Under the pieces are notes generated by a model that saw only the letters and a list, made by a program, of their open reading frames with translations, made no database searches and was not told the DNA's origin. From the NCBI GenBank assembly GCA_963921935.1, contig OY998176.1:93188910-93252909 (forward strand): a DNA stretch of 64,000 nt. Reading direction: 5' to 3'. The DNA comes from Galeruca laticollis (taxonomy: Eukaryota > Arthropoda > Insecta > Coleoptera > Chrysomelidae). This document shows, piece by piece, positions 12,311 to 23,387 of the stretch; position 1 is the first letter of the stretch; each line of letters begins with the position of its first letter. Position numbers and translations under genes: made by a program.

Positions 12311-12732
12311 TTTTGATCAGGAGCAACCCTCCCGACTCGTTGAAAAAAACTATTAAAAAAGTCATGTTTTTCATTTGTTTGGATACTGGTTCCTACTCGT
12401 ACAATCCCTGAATTTAAAAAAAAATCCGGTAGGCGGCGCGAGCGCTGCGCGCCAAAGATACTCAACTAGCGTATATAGCATTTTGTCACATTGTATTTTA
12501 TGTTAGTGTGTTTGTCAACTAGGAATTATCACTGTCATATTAGAAATAAAAGATGTCATTACTATCAATATATTAATTAAATATGGTATGGAATATAAAA
12601 TAATTTACTGTCTTATTAGTCCACCAAAAAAATACTTCTAATTGAATATTAACAAACATTTACATGATCTGAAATAGTTACTAAACTATAAAAAAAATTG
12701 AATACTAATTAATTGAACGGAATGACAAATAG

Positions 12733-12850
12733 TATATTACGTAACGAGTGCGGAAAGTGACATTTTTCACACTGGTGAGAAGTATTGTCTTAAGAGGCGC
12801 AAGCCGAGTGAGTCACTCCCACCAGTGTGAAGAAGTAATGTACAATATTT
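12733..12850 (+). repeat. hairpin repeat, left flank of Crypton region
   Basis: Contains ACGAGTGCGGAAAGTGACAT, TTTTTCACACTGGTGAGAAG, then AGGCGCAAGCCGAGTGAG and CACCAGTGTGAAGAAGTAAT. CACACTGGTG/CACCAGTGTG lets it fold. The same sequence occurs in reverse orientation at 16360-16497. The GAGTGCGG core is shared with the head of repeat R. Several in-frame 'ORFs' here are non-coding. Confidence 0.7.
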
Positions 12851-13074
12851 TTCCTACGACCACCCATTTTTCTAAACAATATGTAAATATCAGATCGTGC
12901 ATATTGAGTTGCCTGACTAATGGTACGTTTTATTTGTGCCAGTTTATGTTTGAATATTGTTTCTATGAAAAGTGCACATGAATTTACAATTACTTTCATA
13001 GTGAAATAAAGAAATAACGATAATTAATGTTTATTCGAAAATATTACAATAAGTAAGCACTTATTAGATAAAAC

Positions 13075-13430
13075 TGGGGAAATATTCAATTACATACTTT
13101 ATAGGGCGAGCGCATGCAAGTTTCAGGTCGACGATGAAGGCTGAGCCCTGAAAGCCTGCGAGCCCTGTAAATACACTTTCCGAGTGTGACCCGTACAATA
13201 TTTTTCACCACCAATAATTTGACCATAATCTAGGAACAGAATATTTATTGCCCAGCCAAGTTTCATAAATGCTCGTCCTCGATGCCTAGCCAAGTTTCAT
13301 AAAAGTCGTACTCGATGCCCAGCCAATTTCAATAATTCTGGCGGGAAGTTTCTCATAACATCATAGTGACGCGAACCGTGCGCTATGATATCACCCTAGT
13401 GTGATATCATATCACACGGTTCGCATAAAT
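13075..13430. repeat. short palindromic and 34-mer repeats
   Basis: Three short repeats in series. 13100-13200 is an imperfect hairpin (TAGGGCGAGCGCATGCAAG / CCTGCGAGCCCTGTAA side) ending CACTTTCCGAGTGTGAC. 13250-13330 has two and a half copies of the R-type unit (CGATGCCTAGCCAAGTTTC). 13372-13425 is a near-perfect palindrome with GCGAACCGTGCGC opposite CACACGGTTCGC and GATATCA repeats between. Related GATATTATATCACACT repeats are at 16598-16655. All are non-coding. Confidence 0.6.
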
Positions 13431-13539
13431 TCGATTAACGTGGTTTTCTTATTTGAATTTACCTACCTAATAACTACAAATATAGCACAAAACACAAAAT
13501 CTGTTCAAAAATTATTGAAATTCGCCAAATTTTGTAATA

Positions 13540-13630
13540 AATAAAAACAAATACGGCCGGGAATCGAACCGCGGTCTACTCCAACATTCTCCAAATTGTC
13601 ATGACGCGTTAACCACTGAGCTACTATAAG
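13540..13630 (-). repeat. tRNA-derived SINE-like or tRNA pseudogene
   Basis: On the minus strand TAGCTCAGTGGTTAACGCG matches a tRNA A box (D-arm) and GGTTCGATTCCCGGCC matches a B box (T-arm), ~50 bp apart as in a tRNA. The acceptor ends (TCTTATA versus CGTATTT) do not pair and the anticodon arm is not formed properly, so it is not a working tRNA. An AT-rich tail continues to ~13500. Together this suggests a SINE head or a decayed tRNA copy driven by an internal Pol III promoter. Confidence 0.6.
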
Positions 13631-14047
13631 ATAGCAGTCAAAAATTCTTATTTTAGGTATATCTATAGTATAGCTGTAGGAATTTTCAAAAATCAAATTA
13701 TTGAGAATTAAAATGTCTTCTGTGTTATTTTGAAAATATTTTGCACTACAAACTGATTATTTTAAAAATAATCATATGTTGTAGTTACAGTTATTGATGT
13801 TTTCAAATAAATAAAACCACCATATTTCGTAAATTTATGGCGTGATGGTAAAAAATATATACTAATTATAAAAGTGAAAAATATTGAAGTAGGATTATGA
13901 AAAAATTCTCAAATTATAACACAATAACAGAAATAGTTTTTGTGAAGTGTAAGTGTAAGTGAAATATTTATCACATAAAAGTGTAAACGAATTATAATTG
14001 TGAGATAATCTAAAAATAAAAAGTGTTAGTCTCGGTTTTTCATTATA

Positions 14048-14687
14048 ATGGCAGTTGATACTGATAGTAGCGAATGTACACCACCAGAAATTATCGAAGC
14101 GGCTGAAGCAACATCATTAAAGTTACTTCCTCCAAAATCAAGAGAAAGATATGAACGAGCTTATGACCAGTTTTTGGCATGGAGAAGCAACAAAGAAATA
14201 AAATCTTCATTATCAAAAAATGTCCTATTGGCCTATATTGATGAATTATAAAAAAATCAAAATAATCTTCCACATTATGTACGCAATATTCAATGCTGCG
14301 TAGTACGATCTACGTTAACCATAATGTAGACATCTCAAAATATCTTAAATTAGCGTTTCTGAAGAGGTTATCTGATGGATATAAGCCGAAAAAGGCCAAA
14401 ACTTTGAGAAGTGGAGAAATAAATGAGTTTATAAACATCGCACCCGAGGAAAAGTTTCTGTTTGCTGAGGTAAATTTTGATAATTAAATAGCTTATTATA
14501 CCTATTCAAAAACTATTTTTCAAAGTTTTTAGGTGGCGCTAATTATGGGGATATCAGGAGCATGCCGCAAGCAGGAACTTGTTCAACTGACAGTGGATGA
14601 TATAGATGATTTAAAAACGACAGCTATTGTAAAAATAGAACATACTTAAAACAAAGTCAACCGAAAATTTACTATTTCCGGTTTATT

Positions 14688-14742
<55 letters not shown>

Positions 14743-15172
14743 TATATAAAAAAAATATTCAAATTTGAGACCGCAAACGAACCAAAAAATATTTTTTATG
14801 AATTTTCAAAACGGAAAATGTACCCAACAGGTGGTCGAAATTAATAAAATAGGTAGCGTAGCGAAAACGGTGGCCACTTTTTTAAAATTGGATAATCCAG
14901 AATTATATACCGGTCACGGTTTTCGCAGGTCATCAGAAACTATTTTAGTAGATGCAGGAGCAAACGTGACAACCCTTAAAAGACACGGAGGGTGGAAGTC
15001 CTCAACTGTTGCAGAGGGATATATCGATGACTCTGCCACAAACCGATTACATATTGCCAATAAAATAATGGGTGCGATAGCGTCTTCATCTATAGAAAAT
15101 ATTCAACCAAGGAACAATTCATTTACAGATTTGTATATGACACTGAAATTCCATCATCAACAAAAATATTAA
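14048..15172 (+). pseudogene. Crypton-like tyrosine recombinase, broken
   Basis: Tyrosine recombinase of the kind carried by eukaryotic Cryptons, which move by a site-specific circular intermediate. 14048-14251 is the N-terminal SAM-like core-binding part (LLPPKSRERYERAYDQFLAW). After a stop and frameshift, 14293-14468 continues with NHNVDISKYLKLAFLKR and ends at a donor GAG|GTAAAT; the next exon starts at 14533 (TTTTTAG|GTGG) with SGACRKQELVQLTVDDID, holding catalytic Arg box I. After a (TA)n expansion the C-terminal half at 14765-15172 has GHGFRRSSE (H-x-x-R) and HGGWKSSTVAEGYI (Trp and nucleophile Tyr). So the R-H-R-W-Y set is still visible, but two stops, the frameshift and the microsatellite break the frame. 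Confidence 0.85.
14693..14748. repeat. (TA)n microsatellite
   Basis: About 55 bp of almost pure TA dinucleotide followed by a short A run. It interrupts the recombinase coding sequence between catalytic boxes I and II. Confidence 0.95.
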
Positions 15173-15203
15173 ATCAACCACAAGTAACTCAACCAATAGA
15201 AAC

Positions 15204-16190
15204 AATTTTTTTTTATTGAAATTTACGTTTCTCGACAACTATAGGTCATTGACATGGGAACAATATAAAGTACAGTACACATTAAATAACAACGTAAATC
15301 ACAACAGTGTTACAATATTTAAAAACTAGATTTATATTGAGTTGAGAAGGCGGGAGTCATTAAGAAAACTAATCACGTCACTGAATCTGTTGGTTGAGCC
15401 AATAATATTTCCAAGTGTTCCATTAATATTATGACGCCTTCGACCTTTCTGGTATTGGTGGCACTTCAATAGAATATGTTCAATAGTGAGCCGAGTATCT
15501 GTACAGAATTCGCATTTAGGAGGATTTTTTGAGGCCATAAGATATCCGTGGGTGAGGCGGGAATGCTCTATTCGCAGTCTGTGTACTATAATTTTGTTTT
15601 TCCTAGTCATTGGGGGGAATTTCGGTTTGAAAACGGTGGGTTGTATTGAATTAAGTTTAGTATCTAGTTGGTTCCAGTGATTTTGCCAGTTTTGAAGTGT
15701 GAGTTGCTTGACGATGGGTTTCATGTCTTGGGTGAGGTACATGTTTTCTTTTTCTAAGTCGGAGGAAAATGCTTGTTTTGCTGCTTGGTCTGCGATTTCA
15801 TTCCCGGTTATTCTCACGTGTGATGGTATCCAGATGATGTGAACCAAAATACCATTGGAATAAAGACGGTGGCAGGCATTGTGAATTTGTTGGACTATTG
15901 GATGCAGTGAATAAATGTTGGTCATTGAGTGTATCGATGAGAGAGAATCTGTGTATACTGCTATAGTGCTGTTGTTATCTGTTGGAGTGTTGGAAGCTTT
16001 CAGTATTCCAAGTAACTCTGCTGTTTAGACGCTGGTAGTGTCGGGAAGTCGATATCTTACAGCTATAGAATTTTCATCGGTTACAGCACAACCGACACCC
16101 TTTGCGTTTTTTGATGCATCGGTAATCAAAACATTATCAAACTCATGATATGATTTGACTCTAGTGTCATATGCGAACACAAAAACCTAA
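15204..16190 (-). pseudogene. LINE tail: RNase H and C-terminal zinc region
   Basis: 5'-truncated non-LTR retrotransposon (Jockey/R1/I-type) inserted between the recombinase and its right-hand hairpin. Read leftwards it encodes an RNase H with all four acidic positions visible: VLITDASKNAKG, TAELLG, VYTDSLSS and GNEIADQAA. A TAA just before TAELLG breaks the frame. After RNase H comes the gag-like tail LTHGYLMASKNPPKCEFC with IEHILLKCHQY, a Cys/His motif typical of this LINE group. The 3' end is a poly(A) with AATAAA around 15204-15220. The tail resembles that at 60761-61207, so both come from one family. Confidence 0.9.
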
Positions 16191-16239
16191 AGTACTTTTA
16201 AAATATTTATGACCGTTGGAAAAATAGTGTACATAACTC

Positions 16240-16660
16240 GTTGGAAAGTGAATTTCAGCCATTTCATTTCCGCACTCACCCATGTCAACATTATTTTTAA
16301 AAATCATCACAATAAACAATACTTTTTTGTTACAATTATTATCGCATGGTCGTAAGAAAAATAGTGTACATTACTTGTGCTTGAGTGATTTTTCTCACTC
16401 GTGGTAGTGTCTCACTAGGCTTGCGCCTCGTAGAACAATACTTCTCACTAGTGTGAAAAATGTCACTCTCCGCACTCGTTACGTAACACACTAATTTATG
16501 ATAAAAAAAGACTAAAATTTTGTCGTCATTGCAACAGTGGGTCTACTATTATAAGTACACTTCTCGCAAATTTTTATAAAATCATCCATGCAACCCGTGC
16601 GATATTATATCACACTAGGATGATATTATATCACACTCTAATGCGATATTAGATACTTTC
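16240..16660. repeat. hairpin repeats, right flank of Crypton region
   Basis: 16360-16497 is the reverse complement of 12733-12850 (TCACTCTCCGCACTCGTTACGTAA; core CCGCACTCGTTACG). 16262-16290 holds another TTTCCGCACTCACCC core. 16598-16655 contains repeated GATATTATATCACACT motifs like those at 13390-13420. Together with the left copies these flank the Crypton-like gene as a nested inverted pair ~3.7 kb apart. No coding sequence. Confidence 0.65.
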
Positions 16661-16734
16661 CAAATATCAAGACAGTGGTGTTATGTGTAGTTTTCGTAGA
16701 TGGTCGTAGGAAAATATATAAAATCAATCAATAA

Positions 16735-18258
16735 GCAGATAATTTCTAAACGACAGTAACATTTCACCTCCTGGAGTTTTAGTAAAAAGATCAGCAATAC
16801 TATCCTTATAACTAACATATTCTATTCAGATAACATTATTTAGGCACACATGTTTATTGAAATGAAATTTAATTTCCATACGTTTTCCTCGTTTTAAATT
16901 GAAAAATATTTGCTAAAAATATTGCACTAGCTTTATCTATTTTAAGAACTGCTTTCATTTCATCAAGCTGTTCTGTTTTCTCATTTAGCACATTTTTAAC
17001 TGATTTCAATACATGTTGACCTATCACTTCACTACTTGCCCTATTCACTTGACTCAGATTACTTTACAGACCTCGAAGGTTCACTAACTCTCGAGCAGCA
17101 AATACAGCAGCAATGTATTCAGCCTCCATTGTAGATTGAGCAACACATATCAGCTTCTTTGGATACATGCGATAGGTTCTTCAGCGTGAAAGCATACAAA
17201 TCCGCATCACTCATACCCTCAGAACCTCCTTTATTTTGATAAAGGAAGTCCTGGATCTTTAGAAGACTTTGAATATCGTAGAGCTCTTAAATCAGCTTAC
17301 CACGTCTGACTAGTTTGCTTGCCCAAATATATACATAGATATGATGCTAACCTAACTTTCATCGGTGTTGAAATTGATCTTCATACCTAAACGTTGTATC
17401 TTTTTAGTCTGAGATAATAGTCTTTATAGTCTATATCTTCAATTTCTATTCCTAAAATCAATTTGGGACAACCTAAGTTTTTGAAATTAAAATTCTTACG
17501 CAGGTCCATTAAAAATTAATTCACATTTTTTTCTGTCCCGACTATTACTACATCATCTACGAATAGAACCATGTGAATATTGTCTGAGTAGTACAGACGA
17601 GAGTCATAATCTGATCGATTAAATCCAAGAATTTTCATCACGTTAGAAAACTTATAGTTCCAACATTTTGGAGCGGAGGGGAGGCCATATAGAGAACGAG
17701 AATATGTGCTTGGCGTTTTACACCTTTAGGTGTTTTAATATAGACCTCCGAGTCTATATCTCCATTCAAAAATGCGGTAGATACATCAATTTGTGTCAAA
17801 ATCCAATTACACTGGACTGCTACTGACAACAGAAGTCTAACAGTAGGTATCCTACATACAAGTGCATGGGAAAACTCCCATTCATCTGGAGGAACTTGAA
17901 TACCACGAGCCACGAGCCTAGCTCTCTTAGTGCCATCTTCATTGATTTTAAATACCCAACGTGTTTCTATAGCTTTCGTTGCTTCAGGTAATTTTCGTGC
18001 GACTCCCATTCCGAATTTATTGCACTTCTGAGTCTACACGACGATAGAAAACAATAAGCTATGTACAGCTCGCAACCTTCCAGCTATTCGGGTTTCTTGT
18101 TTCTTCTTTTTGTAGTAATTATTTCCTCTTTTGCATTGGTATCTGCAGAACTTTCTTGCAAATTATTCTCCACCACATGTTCGCTGTCTTCATTAGTTCC
18201 TACAACCGTATTTTTTTCATCAATAGTCATAACTGTAATAAAAATTTTCTCTTGAATT
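16735..18258 (-). pseudogene. Ty1/copia pol: RT and RNase H, broken
   Basis: Read leftwards: the Ty1/copia RT N-terminus (AINSEWES, TRWVFKINEDGTKRARLVAR, then QIDVSTAFLNGDIDSEVYIK) at 18045-17638, then the active site (HMVLFVDDVVIVGTEKN) near 17560, then RNase H with the copia hallmark STMEAEYIAAVFAAREL near 17120, and the terminal region RMEIKFHFNKHVCLNNVI near 16870. Several frameshifts and stops separate the parts. 18250-18084 is charged linker, probably the copia IN-RT spacer. The upstream copia integrase is missing; gypsy sequence stands in its place (18260-20550). Confidence 0.85.
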
Positions 18259-18259
18259 G

Positions 18260-20550
18260 GCTCCAAAATTATTGTTATTGGAGTTCCATATTTTTCAATA
18301 TAAATTTTTAGTAATTCTATGACAGTTTTTGCATTGGTTCTTTTGCATGGGAATGCTTTAACAAATTTTGTGAATATATCCACAAATACGTGCTTGTTTT
18401 CTTGTGTACTAGGTAATCAATTGCTTATAAAATCTACAGCTACAATGTGTAACGGATTTTGTTCCACTATTGACTCTGCCAAATTTTCATTATGATCATT
18501 TTTTTCCTCTGCTAGTTGACATATAGTACATAATTTACAGATTTTCTTGGCAATTGCTAAATCCTTTATTTTAATATAGTTTTCTCTAAAAATTATCCAT
18601 AATTTTCTAGCTCCAACATGTCCATATTCTTCATGTAAATTTTTCAAAATTTCTTTTGCATAATCTTGCATAATTACAAATACCTCTCTATCATCTAAAC
18701 ATTGATACCATATTTCTTCTATATTAATAGCGTTATTTTTATAATTTGGTTCTGAATTTTGTTGGTCTTTGTCTAGTCAATACATTGCCTCCTCTTGTAA
18801 TAATGTATTTATACCTATTTTATACTCTCTATGTTCGAATATTGTTTCTGTCTCTCTACTTGAAGCGTCTGCCACTAAATTTTGTTTTCCATGAATATAT
18901 TTGATTTCGAAATCGTATTCTTGTAATAATAAAATCCAACGAAGTATTCTATTATTAGCATATCGATTTTCAAGCATAGCTGTCAAGGCTGAATGATCCG
19001 TTCCTATTATAAATTTATCTCCTTAATTTAGTAGTACAAAATACCACGCTTGCCATTTCAAGTTGTTCCGTTACTGAATATTCTCTTTCATGTATTACAG
19101 TAATCCTAGATATGAAACTAATAGGTACTTCTCCTTTTTCCTGCTCTTGTATCAATACTCCAGCAAAACGATCAACTGATGCATCTGTTCTCAAGATAAA
19201 TTATTTATTATATTGTTGATGATATACCTTGAGACAATATGTGAAATTTTCTTTGAGTTCTCCAAATGCTCTTTCATGTCGTTCATTCCAGTGCCATTTT
19301 ATACCTTTCTTAAATAACTCAATTAAAGGTATTTCTTTTCTACTTACATCAGGTATCAATATTTTGGTTATTTGTATTCTAATATTGTTTCAATTCGATC
19401 AGGATCCATACAAACTTCTTTGGTATTCAAAACATATCCCAAATATTTCACTTCTTCTTGATATAATTGACATTTTTCGATGTTCAATTTTAATCCAGCA
19501 TTTTCTAATTCTTTAAAAATAATATCTATATGCTCGTTACATTTTTCTTCATTTTCAGAGTATAATGAGAATATCATCTATATAATGAAGAATAAAATGT
19601 TCATATTTATTTAATATGATACAAAGTATCTTTACCAAAGCTGCACATGAACTCTGCAATCCAAATGGTACTACATGAAATTGATATACCACTCCATCTA
19701 CCATAAAATCAGTATATTTTCGAGTTTTTTTTTCCAAAGGAATTAACCAAAAGCTATGTTTCAGATCTAATTTAGGAAATATCTCTGCATTTGTAATTCT
19801 CCCAAATATACTATCTTTGTTCATTGGACATTCATATTGTTTTTTAGTATAACTAATAATATTTCTTGTATCTAAACATATTCTTGTTACTCCAGTTTTT
19901 TTCGTACATAAGTAATTGCATTAATATATGGTGAATTTGATCTTTCTATTATTCCATCTTTTAACATATTATATAATTCGTGGTATACTTCATCCTTCAA
20001 TTTTTACGGAATCGGATATGCTCTTACTTTGAAATTAGAAATATTTTTATTCATTTCAAGTTTATGTACATATTTAGTTGCTACTTGTACTTCTTCATTA
20101 AATCATTTGTTATATCGTCTAATCAGTTCCATTACTATTTGATTATATTTTTGTTAACATAATTTCAAATCTGTTTGATGCTCATCAGTGATTTGATTCA
20201 TTACATAAAATTGACCTCTATTTACTTTACGTGATTCTAGTTTAATAAAGCTAATGTTTTCTCCCTTACTATATACTACATCATAATCAAAATTCGTTAT
20301 GACTAACATTTGCACTTTAAATGTATAACTTCCCAATTGTAATTCCTCAATTATCATTTTATTAGTATCATATAATTTTTTATTATTCGCTCCCACTAGT
20401 GATATTTTATTGGTATTTACCACCATAATCTTATTTTCCATGCACTTATCTACAATCCTTTGACTTATCAACGTTACTTTTGATCCTGTATCTATCAAAA
20501 TTTTACATACTATATTTTGTATTTTCCCTTCCATTAATACTAAACCTAAA
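18260..20550 (-). pseudogene. Ty3/gypsy pol: PR-RT-RNase H-IN, broken
   Basis: Read leftwards in canonical gypsy order. Retropepsin at 20534-20154 has ILIDTGSKVTLIS. RT at 19824-19368 has FPKLDLKHSFWLIPLE, VPFGLQSSCAAL, the YIDDILI active site and KCQLYQEEVKYLGYVL. RNase H at 19200-18777 has LRTDASVDRFAGVL and IKYIHGKQNLVADASSR. The integrase has an HHCC finger at 18671-18417 (HEEYGHVGARK, CKLCTIC) and the first catalytic Asp in HIVAVDFISN; homology continues to KYGTPITII and then stops before the second Asp. Frameshifts and stops are frequent. Neither end has a visible LTR; both abut copia coding sequence on the same strand. Confidence 0.9.
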
Positions 20551-20573
20551 TTTTCGTTTATATCTCATATAGA

Positions 20574-21190
20574 TTGTTCTCTTTGAAACCACTCATCAAA
20601 ACTACATTAATCTTCAATATACTGACTTCATCAATATTGAATACCACCTTGTTTCTCAAATATGGTACATTAATTACATTATTGATTATAGAAATATGTT
20701 TAACACCTCTTACATTATTTGATACCCTCGTATATCTGATATATGTACCTTCCGAATCCTGACCAGCTTCAGCTACGCCAATTTTTATACTTCCGCACTC
20801 CTCTCAATAACTTATCATTGTTAATAAAATAATCGGATGATACCGAGTCAACACACCATAACGACTTACTTGAATTATCTGTCAAACACTCTTGACTGGT
20901 CAAGAATTCTATAGCTTCCACATAATATTCTGATTCAGCCTCTCCAGTCATAGAGCTTATTTTTTTTGTTGACAAGATTTCCTCGAAAATGTTTCTTTGC
21001 TCTGTTTGAACTTTCATTTCGCCAATGTACAATTTCATTGCATTCAAAACAACGTACGTATTCCTTTCTATTCTGCAGCTTGGATCCAAATGCACTTCCA
21101 TGATTGTGATCATGGAAGTCTTACATGTCCTGATTTACCAAGTACAAAAAGCTAGGATGACCTGATTTATTTCATATGAAATCATTTATC
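20574..21190 (-). pseudogene. Ty1/copia gag end and protease region
   Basis: Read leftwards. A degenerate gag zinc knuckle (RCFECNEIVHWRNES; the last Cys is lost) lies near 21060. Then comes a copia-type protease active-site region, SLWCVDSVSSDYFINNDKLL, where the canonical D-S-G is now D-S-V, at ~20870-20780. After a frameshift the copia protease/pre-integrase segment follows (INVPYLRNKVVF, GFKENNLYEI) and ends at 20574. The next bases downstream belong to gypsy, so this is the 5' part of the same copia element as 16735-18258. Confidence 0.75.
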
Positions 21191-21199
21191 TCCAAAAAT

Positions 21200-21535
21200 A
21201 GACATTCTCAGAAAATAACATAAATTTTTATCAAAAGTTCTAATATCATACGAATGAATTTAAACATTTGTTACTTCACTCAAAGAACAAATAAAAAATT
21301 GTGACATAAAAGTTGAATGTACCGATCATATTGATTGTACTAATAGCATTAAATCTGCTATAGAATTGTATCTTAGACCACAATTCATGAGTGGTTTCGC
21401 TGATGAAAATATTCGTAAAAAAATTTCAAGAAGCAGAAATCTCTTTGAATTGAGCTGTACAAATCGCCTTAGCAACTGAAGCTTAATAATTCAAATAGAG
21501 ATATTCATTATACTTATTATACATCTTTCGGAAAC
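21200..21535. other. spacer, nothing recognised
   Basis: Short AT-rich interval between the copia remnant and the palindromic PLE. It may include copia gag upstream sequence too decayed to read. Confidence 0.3.
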
Positions 21536-21962
21536 AGAATTTCTGATGAAATTAACTGTCTCGACCCTTACTTGGTGGAATCTACTCAAATTAGTGTTTT
21601 AAATGAAACTCACGGTTTCTAGTTAATTCCACAATATAATAAAAATTGTTGTAAATTATAAAAAATTAACAATTGTTCCGATAAATCAATATCATCGTCA
21701 GAATGACAGAAATTACATTTCATTTGATGCCTGCCTGATGTTTAGTAGTTATTTTTGGCTAGACCAAGAAGTGACCTAACTTGTGATTGACTTAATATAT
21801 GTTAATAGAAAAAAAAAGAAGATGTGATATTACAAACATTGAAGCTTAGATATTATTAGCCCTATAGTGATATCCTGGATATCATTTTTCCAATTAAGAT
21901 CAGTATAACTGTGCAATGGTATAGAAAACCAGGAAAACTATATCTTCTGATCTTTACAATTA

Positions 21963-22330
21963 TCACTTAAGAAGGCTGTTTATTAGTGGAGAACTCCCTA
22001 GATTTAATTGTTCATTGAGAACTTCATATTGTGTGTTTCTTAAATGTCTTCTAATTTCCAATTCTTCAAGGAAATCCAGTTCCTGTTTCTTCTCACATAT
22101 ATGCAGCACTTCTAGTATTGTGTTAGGTGTCAATGATTGATTGGTGTCAAGTAGATGTTTTGCGTAGTGGGATTTATCTGGTTGTTCTAATCTGTATGCT
22201 CGTAAGTGTTCACTGTATCGGATTTCAAAATTCCTAAGGGTCTGACCCAAATAGACAGCATTACATTCTGGACATTTGAGTTTATATATACCTGACTTCT
22301 TTAATTATGGTATTTTAGTTTTTACATTTA
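21963..22330 (-). pseudogene. PLE GIY-YIG endonuclease, left arm
   Basis: Minus-strand GIY-YIG nuclease of a Penelope-like element: SGIYKLKCPECNAV, then LGQTLRNFEIRYSEH and a C-terminus rich in EELEIRRHLRN ending INSLLK. In intact PLEs this nuclease nicks target DNA for RT priming. The frame from 21963 to 22250 is open, but the RT that should precede it is absent because the arm joins its mirror image at 22480. Confidence 0.85.
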
Positions 22331-22659
22331 ACTATTTTGTACTAACGTTACTTTCTGTTTAAAAAAAATGTTGTATTCGTTGCTGAAGATATTGCCTTTG
22401 AAATATTATTAGAAATATTTCCTGCATATGTGATGGTTTTATAAATTTATATTTCATCAGTTTGTTTATGAAAAAGTGGCATTACAACTAATATTTCGTA
22501 AACAAACTGATGAAATAAAAACTTATAAAACTATCACATATGCAGGAAATATTTCTAATAATATTTCAAAGATAATATCTTCAGCAACGGATACAATATT
22601 TTTTTTAAAACAGAAAGTAATGTTAGTACAAAATTGTTAAATGTAAAAACATAAATACC

Positions 22660-23005
22660 ACAATTAAAGAAGTCAGGTATATATAAACTCAAATGTCCAG
22701 AATGTAATGCTGTCTATTTGGGTCAGACCCTTAGGAATTTTGAAATCCGATACAGTGAACACTCACGAGCATACAGATTAAAACAATCAGATAAATCCCA
22801 CTACGCAAAACATCTACTTGACACCAATCATTCATTGACACCTAACACAAAACTAGAAGTGCTGCATATTTGTGAAAAGAAACAAGAACTGCATTTCTTT
22901 GAAGAATTGGAAATAAGAAGACATCTAAGAAACCCACAATATGAAGTTGTCAATGAACAGTTAAATCTAGGGAGTTCTCCACTAATAAACTGTCTTCTTA
23001 AGTGA
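22660..23005 (+). pseudogene. PLE GIY-YIG endonuclease, right arm
   Basis: Mirror copy of the left-arm nuclease: GIYKLKCPECNAVYLGQT, RYSEHSRAYRL, ending INCLLK. About 9 of 95 residues differ from the left copy, so the arms have diverged since the palindrome formed. The upstream RT/EN linker (KTITYAGN-like) lies at 22500-22660 with stops. Confidence 0.85.
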
Positions 23006-23387
23006 TAATAAAGATCAGCAGATATAGTTTTCCTGGTTTCCTATATCATTGCACAGTTATACTGATCTTAATTGGAAAAATGATATTCAGGATATCACCA
23101 TAGGGCTTATAATATCTAAGCTTCAATATTTGTAATATCACATCTTCTTCTTTTTTTTTCTATTAACATATATTAAGTCAATCACAAGTTAGGTTACTTC
23201 TTGGTCTAGCCAAAAATAACTACTAAACATCAGGTAGGCATCAAATGAAATGTAACTTCTGTCATTCTGACGATGAGATTGATTTATGGAAACAATTGTT
23301 ATTTTTTTAGAAATTTCAACAATTTTCATTATATTGTAGAATTAACTAGAAACCGTGAGTTTAATTTAAAACACTAGAATTTCTGAT

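Larger units (their letters stand above)
11474..12480. mobile_element. ~1-kb DNA transposon with THAP exon
   Basis: Bounded by an inverted terminal repeat: TATATACGCTAGTTTAGTA on the left and TACTCAACTAGCGTATATA on the right, each followed inward by a GC-rich block (GCGGCGAGCGCCGCC / GGCGGCGCGAGCGC). The ends lie in TATATA, compatible with a TA-containing target duplication. Inside are two convergent coding pieces, described separately, a THAP exon on + and an unidentified exon on -, so this is probably an internally deleted derivative of a larger THAP-transposase element. No DDE domain remains. Confidence 0.7.
21536..23387. mobile_element. palindromic Penelope-like element with 12-bp TSD
   Basis: The body 21548-23375 consists of two inverted copies of the 3' part of a Penelope-like element, meeting at 22469-22497 (30-bp loop) where CATCAGTTTGTTTA faces TAAACAAACTGATG. 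Each arm (~880 bp) carries a GIY-YIG endonuclease frame and, outside it, a ~370-bp terminal segment ending AGTGTTTTAAATGAAACTCA. The whole palindrome is flanked by the exact 12-bp repeat AGAATTTCTGAT (21536-21547, 23376-23387), so it integrated as a unit. The left end extends ~45 bp further (ACTGTCTCGACCC) than the right. Confidence 0.9.

Noticed and set aside
12748..12999. Overlapping frames of 77 and 69 aa on both strands
   Set aside because: They overlap the hairpin repeat that recurs inverted at 16360-16497; non-coding.
13540..13630. Functional tRNA gene
   Set aside because: A and B boxes fit, but the acceptor and anticodon stems do not pair; kept only as a SINE-like or pseudo-tRNA feature.
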